A stretch of 64,000 bases of DNA from Sutcliffiella horikoshii (lineage in GTDB: Bacteria > Bacillota > Bacilli > Bacillales > Bacillaceae_I): contig NZ_RXZI01000003.1 of the NCBI RefSeq assembly GCF_021991925.1, positions 372,001 through 436,000 of the forward strand. The letters are read 5' to 3'. The position numbers were made by a program, and so were the translations under genes. The notes beneath the pieces are model-generated. The model saw only the letters and a list, made by a program, of their open reading frames with translations, was not told the origin of the DNA and made no database searches. Shown here in pieces: positions 54,568-64,000 of the stretch; the stretch's first letter is position 1, and each line of letters begins with the position of its first letter.

Positions 54568-54727
54568 AATTCCTAGTCCTTTCGTCGGCTTTATTTTACA
54601 GAAAAATCAGAACGATTGTAAACGTTCCCATCCTTCTATTATCAGCTTTCTTTGTACATCGTACCAAACATTTTCGTTGTAGAAAATAGAAAGATGTGAT
54701 AGATTAAGAACAGTAATTTTTTAAAAA

Positions 54728-54756
54728 CATACTATACTCATAGGAATTGTATAAAT
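54728..54756 (+). promoter_or_regulatory. candidate CymR operator/promoter of the yrrT operon
   Basis: ATACTATACTCATAGGAATT then GTATAAA, 27 bases before the yrrT start. It resembles the CymR box as I remember it (conserved GGAATT in an AT-rich frame). CymR is encoded at 17094 and its B. subtilis target is this operon. The match was judged by eye. Confidence 0.5.
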
Positions 54757-54782
54757 TATTGGGATAGGTGGAGTGATCATCA

Positions 54783-55424
54783 ATGGGGCGTGAATTCGTC
54801 GAACTGTTTAATGATTGGGCAAACTATTATGATGCCACGGTGAGCGGGAAAGATCAGGAATATGCGGAGGTCTTCCGTGGATATGAGGATATATTAAAGG
54901 ATGTGGCGGCAAAGGCATTGAGTCCTGTCGTGGAGTTCGGGGTTGGTACAGGGAATCTAACTGCCGAGCTGTTGAAAGAAGGGCATAAAGTCTATGCTAT
55001 TGAGCCTTCCAAAACAATGCGGGAGAAGGCGGCGGAAAAGCTGCCCGAGACGGTCAGCATTGAAGACGGGGACTTTTTAAGTTTCCCTGCACCACCGGAA
55101 TCGATCCAATCCATAGTCAGCACTTATGCGTTTCATCATCTGACGGATAAAGAAAAAGAAGAAGCGGTGGCGCACTATGGAAAGTTACTTGATAAAGGTG
55201 GTAAAATAGTATTTGCTGATACGGTCTTTGAAAATGAAGAGGCGTACAGAGCGACAATTGAACAGGCAGAAAAGCATACGTTTCTGAATTTGGCGAACGA
55301 TTTAAGAACGGAATACTATACAACGATGGGGGTTCTCACCGTAATTTTTGAAAAACATGGTTTTAAGGTGGAGTTCCAGCGTTTTAATCATTTTGTCTGG
55401 GTAATGGAAGCGACGAAACAATAG
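54783..55424 (+). CDS. yrrT: SAM-dependent methyltransferase YrrT
   Basis: 213 residues, class I methyltransferase with SAM loop [16 protein letters not shown] (about 47-62) and a Tyr- and His-rich core ([17 protein letters not shown]). First gene of yrrT-mtnN-mccA-mccB, which recycles S-adenosylhomocysteine to cysteine. Its methyl acceptor is unknown. Confidence 0.92.
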   Translation: MGREFVELFNDWANYYDATVSGKDQEYAEVFRGYEDILKDVAAKALSPVVEFGVGTGNLTAELLKEGHKVYAIEPSKTMREKAAEKLPETVSIEDGDFLSFPAPPESIQSIVSTYAFHHLTDKEKEEAVAHYGKLLDKGGKIVFADTVFENEEAYRATIEQAEKHTFLNLANDLRTEYYTTMGVLTVIFEKHGFKVEFQRFNHFVWVMEATKQ

Positions 55425-55504
55425 TAGGCGGGCAATCACATTCTCTCTTTTTGAAGTAGTGAGTCGGTCCGTCCGCTAATTCTATGAAAAGAGGGATTCT
55501 CATA

Positions 55505-56206
55505 ATGAAAGTAGCAATCATCGGAGCAATGGAAGAAGAAGTAACCATCATGCGTGAAAAGATTGAAGACATGGAAACAACAACTGTTGCAGGTTGTGAA
55601 TATTATACAGGGACTTTGAATGGCGTAGATGTCATTTTATCAAAATCAGGGATAGGAAAAGTAAATGCGGCACTTAGCACGTCTTTACTTTTAGAGCGTT
55701 TCAAGCCGGAAGTAGTTATTAATACAGGATCTGCAGGCGGGTTCTCGCCATCCTTGAATGTTGGAGATGTTGTCATTTCAACGGAAGTTCGTCACCATGA
55801 TGTGGATGTGACGGCTTTTGGATATGAATACGGACAAGTTCCGGGCTTGCCGGCAGCATTCGAAGCGGATGCGAAGCTTATGGCTGTTGCCAAAAAAGCT
55901 GCTGAAAACGTAAGCGGTATGCAGGTGGTGGAAGGACTGATCGCGACAGGGGATTCCTTTATGAATGATCCGGTGCGCGTGGAAGCGGTTCGTGAAAAGA
56001 TGCCTGAGTTACAGGCTGCGGAAATGGAAGCGGCGGCAATCGCACAAGTGTGTCATGCGTTTGAGGTACCGTTTGTGGTAATTCGCGCACTGTCTGATAT
56101 CGCTGGAAAAGAATCCAATATCAGTTTCGATCAATTTTTGAGCAAAGCAGCATTGCATTCTTCCATGTTAATTGAAAATATGCTAAGTGAGCTGAAAAAC
56201 GCTTAA
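55505..56206 (+). CDS. mtnN: 5'-methylthioadenosine/S-adenosylhomocysteine nucleosidase
   Basis: 233 residues from [13 protein letters not shown]; an ATG at 55484 has no ribosome site. Features: [19 protein letters not shown] and [12 protein letters not shown] (substrate Glu), [11 protein letters not shown] (catalytic Asp). It splits SAH and MTA into adenine and S-ribosyl- or methylthioribose products. Confidence 0.97.
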   Translation: MKVAIIGAMEEEVTIMREKIEDMETTTVAGCEYYTGTLNGVDVILSKSGIGKVNAALSTSLLLERFKPEVVINTGSAGGFSPSLNVGDVVISTEVRHHDVDVTAFGYEYGQVPGLPAAFEADAKLMAVAKKAAENVSGMQVVEGLIATGDSFMNDPVRVEAVREKMPELQAAEMEAAAIAQVCHAFEVPFVVIRALSDIAGKESNISFDQFLSKAALHSSMLIENMLSELKNA

Positions 56207-56239
56207 CACAAAGATGTAATGTCTGCGGGGGGATAAAGG

Positions 56240-58301
<2,062 letters not shown>

Positions 58302-58312
58302 TCAATGAAAAT

Positions 58313-58347
58313 CAAGCCCTATAGGAGCTAGTCTCTTATAGGGCTTT
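58313..58347 (+). terminator. terminator of the yrrT-mccB operon
   Basis: AAGCCCTATA / TATAGGGCTTT hairpin with a T-containing tail. Confidence 0.85.
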
Positions 58348-58437
58348 GTTGTCATTAATTTTCTCACCCGGGCAAAATTCTGTTATAATAAGAAAGAATA
58401 CATAATTTTCATACTATTTTTGCTAGGGGGAGAATGC

Positions 58438-59973
58438 ATGACAACTATGCCAGTTTTAGAAAAGAACATACAAGAAAAAGTGGATGCTTTCAACAAGCTT
58501 GATGAAAAGCTTTGCCATTATAATGATGTGTTGGGGTTGCTTAGCTGGGACTCCAAAACAAAAGCACCGAAGAAGGGGAGATCCTTATTCGGGAAGGCTC
58601 GCGGTACTTTATCAACGGAAGCGTTCAAATTGTCTATCTCAGATGAAATGGGAGAATTGCTGAGTTATTTGACAGAAGAAAATGTATGGTCCCAATTGGA
58701 TGAGGCAACAAAAGCTTGTGTGGCAGAACGCAAAAAGAATTTTGACAAATCCAGCAAGATCCCTGCCGAAGAGTACCAGGAATATGTGATCCTAGTCAAT
58801 GATGCCAATGAGGCATGGGAAGAAGCGCGCGAGAAGAATGATTTCGATTCTTATGCCCCTGTCCTTGAAAAGGTGCTATCATTCAAAAAGAAGTTTGGGG
58901 AGTATTATGGATATGAAGGTCATCCATACAACGCCATGCTGAATGAATTTGAACCAGGCCTAACGGTAGAAAAACTGGATGTGCTATTTAAAGAACTACG
59001 TGAAAAAAGCGTGGAGATCTTAAATAAGATCAAAGCATCAAAGTCCCAACCACGCGAAGACATTTTTGCACAAGATTATGATATTGAAGCACAAAAGAAA
59101 TTCAACCAATTTATACTCCCAATTATCGGGTTTGATATGGAAGGCGGACGCCTCGATGAAACGGTTCACCCGTTTGCATCTTCCGTCAACACAGGGGATG
59201 TGCGCATCACTACCCGTTATTTAAAAGAAAATGTTCGTTCTGCCATCTTTGGAACGATCCATGAAGCGGGTCATGGTATGTATGAGCAAGGTGTGAACCC
59301 GGATTTTGAAGGGAGAGTCATTCGCAGAGGGACCTCCTTTGGGATCCACGAATCTCAATCACGTTTCTTAGAAAATATGGTAGGGCGCAGTAAAGAGTTT
59401 TGGACCTTTTTCTACAAAGACCTGCAGGACCACTTCCCGGCGCAGCTGAAGGAAGTTTCCTTGGAAGACTTCTATGCCGCGACAAACCGTGTAGATCCTT
59501 CCTACATTCGAGTCGAAGCGGATGAACTGACTTATAACCTTCATATCATGATCCGTTATGAAATTGAAAAAGGGTTATTTGCAGGGGAATATGAAGTAAA
59601 GGATTTACCTAAGGTTTGGAATGAAAAAATGGAAGAGTACCTTGGAATTACGCCCCCTACAGACACATTGGGTGTCCTGCAGGATGTGCACTGGTCCTTT
59701 GGTGGATTCGGCTATTTCCCTTCTTATTCACTTGGGAACCTTTATGCAGCTCAAATCCTCTATACATTCATCAAGGAAATGCCTGATTTCTACGATAAAA
59801 TCGAGCAGGGAGACTTCATGGCGATCCGTGGATGGCTGAGAGAAAACATCCATCAATATGGGAAGCTCTATTCTCCAAACGAGTTGATTCTCAAGGTCAC
59901 AGGAGAAGAGTTGGATGCCAAATATCTTGTGAAATATCTGGAAGAAAAATATTCTGCCATATATCAGTTTTAA
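58438..59973 (+). CDS. M32-family metallocarboxypeptidase (YpwA-like)
   Basis: 511 residues from the ATG at 58438 with gggggaga upstream; a more upstream TTG lacks support. Zinc site H275-E-A-G-H279 (IHEAGHGMYEQ) and the family motif HESQSRFLEN at 304-313. It removes C-terminal residues other than Pro from peptides in the cytosol. Single transcription unit. Confidence 0.94.
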   Translation: MTTMPVLEKNIQEKVDAFNKLDEKLCHYNDVLGLLSWDSKTKAPKKGRSLFGKARGTLSTEAFKLSISDEMGELLSYLTEENVWSQLDEATKACVAERKKNFDKSSKIPAEEYQEYVILVNDANEAWEEAREKNDFDSYAPVLEKVLSFKKKFGEYYGYEGHPYNAMLNEFEPGLTVEKLDVLFKELREKSVEILNKIKASKSQPREDIFAQDYDIEAQKKFNQFILPIIGFDMEGGRLDETVHPFASSVNTGDVRITTRYLKENVRSAIFGTIHEAGHGMYEQGVNPDFEGRVIRRGTSFGIHESQSRFLENMVGRSKEFWTFFYKDLQDHFPAQLKEVSLEDFYAATNRVDPSYIRVEADELTYNLHIMIRYEIEKGLFAGEYEVKDLPKVWNEKMEEYLGITPPTDTLGVLQDVHWSFGGFGYFPSYSLGNLYAAQILYTFIKEMPDFYDKIEQGDFMAIRGWLRENIHQYGKLYSPNELILKVTGEELDAKYLVKYLEEKYSAIYQF

Positions 59974-59977
59974 AAAC

Positions 59978-60013
59978 AAAAGTCCTTCCGCCAAGTTGCG
60001 GAAGGACTTTTCC
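59978..60013. terminator. bidirectional terminator between carboxypeptidase and lipoprotein genes
   Basis: AAAAGTCCTTCCGC / GCGGAAGGACTTTT perfect stem, six-base loop. Confidence 0.88.
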
Positions 60014-60017
60014 TTAT

Positions 60018-60203
60018 TCAATTTTGATTCTTTTCCTCATTATTCTTCTTGTTATAAAGTGTACCATCTTTAGCATTCTCTTCAGGCTCCCCGTTGGATG
60101 TACTTGGACTGTCGACAATGATGATTTCTTCTGTCGTATCACTTGCAGAGGAACAGGCTGTCAGCAAGGATAAGAGGCAAATAGCGATGAACAGTTTTTT
60201 CAT
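60018..60203 (-). CDS. small lipoprotein, 61 aa
   Basis: Signal peptide with lipobox LLTAC (Cys17) and a short polar tail rich in Asn and Glu. gaggaggaac before the ATG. Function unknown. Confidence 0.8.
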   Translation of the reverse strand: MKKLFIAICLLSLLTACSSASDTTEEIIIVDSPSTSNGEPEENAKDGTLYNKKNNEEKNQN

Positions 60204-60451
60204 TTTTGTTCCTCCTCCCTAATTTATTGTTTCATTATAACGATATTTACCAGTTGAAAAAAGTTTAGCTCCTTGAAAAACACAGATTGATAGGAAGTTC
60301 CTAAGAAACTCTGTGAAGAAGTGGGAAAAAGGTTTCTGAATAAGGAATAATACGGAAAAAAACAAAGCCTTTCCTCACCATGCGGAAAAAATTACAAGCC
60401 GGAAAAACTAGTAAACTATGTTAAAGTGGATGGTAGATGGGGGGATTCTAG

Positions 60452-60685
60452 ATGAATGTGAAAGAGTTACAAGCAAAAGTTCAAGATTATACTAGATATG
60501 CCATGATATTAACGACCGTCAGCGTTTTTTTATATATAGGTGTGGCCTTCCAGCATGCAGGAAAAGAAGCAATTCAAATCTTTACGATGATGGGCACTAC
60601 CGTTTTTCTGCTTGGTGGAGCAGTGTTTTTCGTGGTAAGAGCAAGAAAGCTGAAGAAGTTGTTGCAAGAACAAGATAATCAGTGA
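60452..60685 (+). CDS. yrhC: YrhC-family membrane protein
   Basis: 77 residues with two transmembrane helices (MILTTVSVFLYIGVAFQHAG and MGTTVFLLGGAVFFVV). It lies after the mccAB operon as in B. subtilis, but here separated by the carboxypeptidase and lipoprotein genes. Function unknown. Confidence 0.85.
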   Translation: MNVKELQAKVQDYTRYAMILTTVSVFLYIGVAFQHAGKEAIQIFTMMGTTVFLLGGAVFFVVRARKLKKLLQEQDNQ

Positions 60686-60693
60686 ATGTAAGA

Positions 60694-60719
60694 AAGGAGC
60701 CTTATGAGGGGCTCCTTTC
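60694..60719 (+). terminator. first hairpin after yrhC (no T-tract)
   Basis: AAAGGAGCC / GGCTCCTTT stem; followed by CAGACTGTTGACAAAC and not by T residues. Same stem as at 60932-60956. Confidence 0.65.
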
Positions 60720-60762
60720 AGACTGTTGACAAACTATAAATTAATTAGGTTAACTGTTGAAA

Positions 60763-60894
60763 CAGTTGATCTGCGTTCCAGGCGCTTCGCTTTCCTGCGG
60801 GCGGTCCGGAAGCCTCCTCGGGCTTACGCCCTGCGGGGTCTTCCCTGTCCCTTCCTCCCGCGGGAGCCTTCGCGCCTTCCTCTACGATCAACTT
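60763..60894 (-). repeat. dispersed GC-rich intergenic element, copy 13
   Basis: Reverse copy, ends CAGTTGATCTGCGTTCC and GATCAACTTG, between two copies of the yrhC terminator hairpin. Small open frames inside are repeat-derived. Confidence 0.9.
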
Positions 60895-60931
60895 GAAAAC
60901 TGCTATATATTTTGTATTGTCTACACACTGA

Positions 60932-60960
60932 AAGGAGCCTTATGAGGGGCTCCTTTTCTT
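60932..60960 (+). terminator. second hairpin after yrhC, with T-tract
   Basis: AAAGGAGCC / GGCTCCTTT followed by TCTTTTCCC; preceded by TTGTCTACACACTG. This looks like the working terminator of the pair. Confidence 0.75.
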
Positions 60961-60985
60961 TTCCCTTTTTTAAAAAAGTGGGAAC

Positions 60986-61795
60986 TTATCGTTTTGATTT
61001 TCTATATCCCGCTTTCTTTGCTTCTTCTTCCGTGTTAAAGCACTCCTCGGGGATGGTCCTGTCATAAAAGGCACCAGTTTCCACGTGATAGATTTTTTCT
61101 CCACTTGAGCTGATGTTTCCTTTGACAGGACAGTTTTCTGTAACAGACTGTTTCTCTAAGGATTCTTTCAAAGCAGGTTCTTCTACATATTCAGGATAAA
61201 AGCCATCTTCCTGTGCATAGTTCTCCACACTCCAGATACCCACACCATCAACTTGGGCCTTTTCTTGAAGGGCTTGATAATGATCTACATATCGGGTGTT
61301 AGGAGGATAAATATAAGCCACGCGTGCCAACCCCCTTTTCAGAAGCTCCTCTTGTGCAGACACTCCGTTTACATACACATATGCCAAAACTCGGCCATAG
61401 CGGTCGCGCTCACTTACATCTAGCTCAAGTTCCAGTTTTCCGGCTGCTGCAAATCCTTCCATGAACTCTTTTGCTTCCCGTCCAAAAGGCTGTGGCCCAT
61501 TCATCCTCGGATGGTTGGTTTCAGGCGTATCCACTAATAAAAATCGCACATTTTCTTCTTTTCCATCTATTTTTACCTTGATGGTGTCGCCATCAATGAC
61601 TCTAACAAGTGGCACCTCTGTTCGTGGAAATTCGTGATTCTCTTCTATATTGGGTTCTGTTTCTTCCATTCCATTTGTAGTAGGTTCGTGGTCGGTGGTG
61701 TTATTGGCAAGTTGAGTGGAGGAGCCGTCCTCTACTGCGCATCCTGTCAACAAAAGGACGACTGCCAAACACCATACATACAAAAACTTTTTCAT
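60986..61795 (-). CDS. secreted staphylococcal-nuclease-like lipoprotein with sunset-like C-terminus
   Basis: 269 residues from the ATG at 61795 (aaaggtg six bases before). Lipobox LLTGC (Cys19), an acidic linker, then a thermonuclease domain at about residues 55-190: VRVIDGDTIKV, VRFLLVDTPETN and GRVLAYVYVNG give the Asp/Arg/Glu active site. The C-terminal 40 residues (GEKIYHVETGAFYDRT, ECFNTEEEAKKAGYRKS) match the end of the protein at 12162-12614. Extracellular nucleic-acid degradation is expected. Confidence 0.9.
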   Translation of the reverse strand: MKKFLYVWCLAVVLLLTGCAVEDGSSTQLANNTTDHEPTTNGMEETEPNIEENHEFPRTEVPLVRVIDGDTIKVKIDGKEENVRFLLVDTPETNHPRMNGPQPFGREAKEFMEGFAAAGKLELELDVSERDRYGRVLAYVYVNGVSAQEELLKRGLARVAYIYPPNTRYVDHYQALQEKAQVDGVGIWSVENYAQEDGFYPEYVEEPALKESLEKQSVTENCPVKGNISSSGEKIYHVETGAFYDRTIPEECFNTEEEAKKAGYRKSKR

Positions 61796-61940
61796 CGCTG
61801 TCACCTTTCTATCCTCAAAATCTTTCCCAATTATATCATGGAAAGGAATAGAACCTGGCGATAATGTTAAAGGAAGTTTATCAGGTGGAAAAGTAGGGTA
61901 TTTATAGTTTGTGCTTTTAGGAAATGCTAAAGAGAAAATA

Positions 61941-62915
61941 ATGTCGGGGAGTGAGCGGGTTTTGATAACCTTTCGTGATGTAACGAAAACCTATGAGGAT
62001 GGTACCACTGCGGTTCAATCCTTTAGTCTTGAGATAAAAGAAGGGGAGTTCTTTGTTTTAATAGGACCGAGTGGATGTGGGAAAACCACCACCCTGAAAA
62101 TGATTAATCGATTACATAATGTAACGGATGGAGATATCCTTATTGATGGGAAAAGTATCTCTGATCATAATATTCATGAGCTGCGCTGGAATATCGGGTA
62201 TGTACTACAGCAGATTGCATTGTTTCCTCATATGACCATCGAGGAGAATATTTCAATCGTCCCGGAGCTTAAGTCATGGAAAAAGGGGGATATCTCTAAG
62301 CGTGTGGATGAACTTCTTGACCTGGTTGGATTAGATCCATCTACATATAAAAAGCGAAAACCATCTGAATTGTCTGGAGGGCAACAACAGCGTGTTGGCG
62401 TGGCAAGAGCTCTAGCGGCAAACCCCCCCATCATTTTGATGGACGAGCCATTCAGTGCACTTGATCCTCTAAGCAGAGAGCAATTGCAACAAGATTTTCT
62501 GCGATTGAAGGAAAAAATTCAAAAAACCATCGTCTTTGTCACACATGATATGAACGAAGCATTGACGTTAGGGGACAGGATCTGCCTGATGAAGGATGGG
62601 GAAACCGTGCAAGTGGGAACACCCGAAGAGTTTATGAACCAGCCAAAGAATGACTTTGTAAAATCTTTCATCGGCAACAGACGTAGTGTTCTTCAGCTGC
62701 CATTGGAAGAATTATTGGAGGACCTGCAACTGAATCCACCTTTGACTCCAGCTAGGGAAGTGGATAGCAGTACCACTCTTGGTGAAGCATTGGCGGTAAT
62801 AGCCGATGAAAAAGCCCTCACCATAATGCGTAAGGGTGAACCGGTCGGAATCCTTACAAATGATATGGTCCTGCATTTCCTTCATGTACATAGCCAGGAA
62901 GGAGGGCTAGTATAA
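61941..62915 (+). CDS. opuCA: glycine betaine/carnitine/choline ABC transporter, ATP-binding subunit
   Basis: 324 residues from the ATG at 61941; a GTG at 61911 and a TTG at 61962 are alternatives and none has a strong ribosome site. Walker A GPSGCGKT (42-49), signature LSGGQ (144-148), LMDEPFSALDP. The C-terminus has one CBS-like unit. OpuCA/ProV type energises osmoprotectant uptake. The stop overlaps the next start by one base. Confidence 0.87.
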   Translation: MSGSERVLITFRDVTKTYEDGTTAVQSFSLEIKEGEFFVLIGPSGCGKTTTLKMINRLHNVTDGDILIDGKSISDHNIHELRWNIGYVLQQIALFPHMTIEENISIVPELKSWKKGDISKRVDELLDLVGLDPSTYKKRKPSELSGGQQQRVGVARALAANPPIILMDEPFSALDPLSREQLQQDFLRLKEKIQKTIVFVTHDMNEALTLGDRICLMKDGETVQVGTPEEFMNQPKNDFVKSFIGNRRSVLQLPLEELLEDLQLNPPLTPAREVDSSTTLGEALAVIADEKALTIMRKGEPVGILTNDMVLHFLHVHSQEGGLV

Positions 62916-64000
62916 TGACATTTCTTCAGGATTTATATGCTGCCCGTGGCGACCAGCTATGGACCGCCCTGCTCGAACATATTCAAATTTCCGTGATAGC
63001 CCTTGCCATTGCGGTATTCATATCTGTTCCACTGGGTGTTTTCTTAACGAGAAAGGAAAAGATAGCAGAACCCATTATCGGTGTGACTGCAGTTTTACAG
63101 ACCATTCCATCTCTTGCTTTATTAGGTTTGCTCATCCCACTTGTTGGAATTGGATTTGTGCCAGCGGTCATTGCATTATTCTTATATGCACTTCTTCCAA
63201 TCTTGAGAAATACCTATACCGGGATAAAGGAAGTGGATCCTTCCTTACGCGAAGCTGCTAAAGCGATGGGAATGACCTCCATGAAAAGGTTATTCCGGGT
63301 AGAGTTGCCGCTTGCTTTACCGGTGATCATGGCTGGAATTCGGACTGCAATGGTCTTGATTATCGGAACGGCAACGATTGTCGCCTTGATTGGAGCCGGA
63401 GGGCTGGGAAGTCTCATCCTTCTTGGAATCGATCGGAATGACAATGCCCTAATTCTATTGGGAGCAATACCGGCAGCACTCCTGGCCATCCTTTTTGATA
63501 TTGTGTTAAGAATGATTGAAAGGGCTGCTAAAAAAGGTTCTGGAAAAAAAGCCATGATTATTGGCATCGTGGTGGTTCTCCTTTTCCTATCCCCATTTGC
63601 AATAATAAAAGCCACCGAAGCAGATCTTGTCATCAGTGGTAAAATAGGAGCGGAACCGGATATTATCATTAACATGTACAAATTATTGATTGAAGAAGAT
63701 ACAGACTTACGTGTGGAATTACGCCCTTCGCTTGGGAATACAAGCTTTGTGTATAGAGCATTGAAGAATGGGGATATCGATATTTACCCCGAGTATTCCG
63801 GAACGGCCATCATGACCCTGTTGGAACAAGAACCGGTAAGCATCGATGACGAAGAAGTATTTGAACAAGCGAAAAAAGGACTGTTGGAACAGGACGAACT
63901 GGTTTTCTTGCAACCAATGGGCTTTAACAACACTTATGCTTTAGCTGTCCCAGAGGAGTTTGCAGAAACAAATGACATAAACACCATCACAGACCTCGAT
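62915..64000 (+). CDS. fused osmoprotectant ABC permease/substrate-binding protein, 3' end missing
   Basis: Starts at the ATG at 62915, overlapping the opuCA stop (taATG), and stays open to the window edge; 362 codons visible. Residues 1-210 are a six-helix permease with the EAA loop EAAKAMGMTSMKRLFRVELP. After a transmembrane segment (about 207-227) comes an OpuAC-like binding domain (DLVISGKIGAEPDIIINM and DIYPEYSGTAIMTLL). The fusion is known from some Firmicute OpuC/Bil systems. B. subtilis OpuC instead uses separate permease and binding proteins. The end of the binding domain is outside the window. Confidence 0.9.
   Translation, partial: MTFLQDLYAARGDQLWTALLEHIQISVIALAIAVFISVPLGVFLTRKEKIAEPIIGVTAVLQTIPSLALLGLLIPLVGIGFVPAVIALFLYALLPILRNTYTGIKEVDPSLREAAKAMGMTSMKRLFRVELPLALPVIMAGIRTAMVLIIGTATIVALIGAGGLGSLILLGIDRNDNALILLGAIPAALLAILFDIVLRMIERAAKKGSGKKAMIIGIVVVLLFLSPFAIIKATEADLVISGKIGAEPDIIINMYKLLIEEDTDLRVELRPSLGNTSFVYRALKNGDIDIYPEYSGTAIMTLLEQEPVSIDDEEVFEQAKKGLLEQDELVFLQPMGFNNTYALAVPEEFAETNDINTITDLD

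Noticed and set aside
60757-60945. 62-codon open frame
   Set aside because: Repeat-derived translation of element copy 13, and it runs into the terminator hairpin.

Overview
This window reads as chromosomal backbone of a low-GC Gram-positive, spore-forming Bacillaceae relative of Bacillus subtilis. The gene order recJ-apt-relA-dtd-yrvJ / hisS-aspS-6S RNA-tcdA / rarA-cymR-yrvO-mnmA-TPR-recD2-yrrD / yrrI-alaS-yrzL-ruvX-yrzB-mltG-yrrMNO-udk-greA-pbpI-yrrS-yrzA-yrrT-mtnN-mccA-mccB-yrhC is the one I know from B. subtilis. The intergenic repeats and the inserted genes show that it is not B. subtilis itself. Genus assignment beyond Bacillaceae is not possible from the sequence alone.

Layout: 1-5.6 kb holds DNA repair, purine salvage, stringent response and D-Tyr-tRNA deacylase. 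6-12 kb holds a cell-wall amidase on the minus strand, then a T-box-controlled hisS-aspS operon followed by 6S RNA. 12-23.5 kb holds tRNA modification (TcdA, MnmA with its cysteine desulfurase), the sulfur regulator CymR, RarA and RecD2. 23.5-25.3 kb holds a His/Lys/Asp/Tyr repeat protein and small proteins. 25.5-38.5 kb is an inserted metabolic island: ureidopropionase, PreT, PreA, dihydropyrimidinase, an NCS1 permease, a PucR-type regulator, a (methyl)malonate-semialdehyde dehydrogenase and a beta-alanine-type transaminase. Together they form a complete reductive route from uracil/thymine to acetyl- or propionyl-CoA. 38.5-53 kb is the alaS to yrrS housekeeping block, with a T-box before alaS. 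53-60.7 kb holds a NERD protein, the methionine-to-cysteine operon yrrT-mtnN-mccA-mccB, an M32 carboxypeptidase and yrhC. 60.9-64 kb holds a secreted nuclease and an OpuC-like osmoprotectant transporter whose permease and binding protein are fused; the last gene runs off the window.

The most unusual feature is not a gene. At least 13 copies of a roughly 130 bp GC-rich, inverted-repeat-ended element occupy intergenic gaps in both orientations. Their terminal arms show compensatory base changes. At three places (after yrvJ, after the PucR gene, after yrhC) the element or its remnant lies between two near-identical copies of the local terminator hairpin, and the hairpin sequence differs from locus to locus. 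Two intergenic arrays built on a 21 bp period, a three-hairpin cluster between tcdA and the RsfA-like gene, a terminator whose 3' arm is the ribosome binding site of pbpI, and a 14 bp GGGTCTGACCC-type inverted repeat just before hisS are further non-coding structures. No rRNA, tRNA, CRISPR array, intact insertion sequence or prophage was seen.
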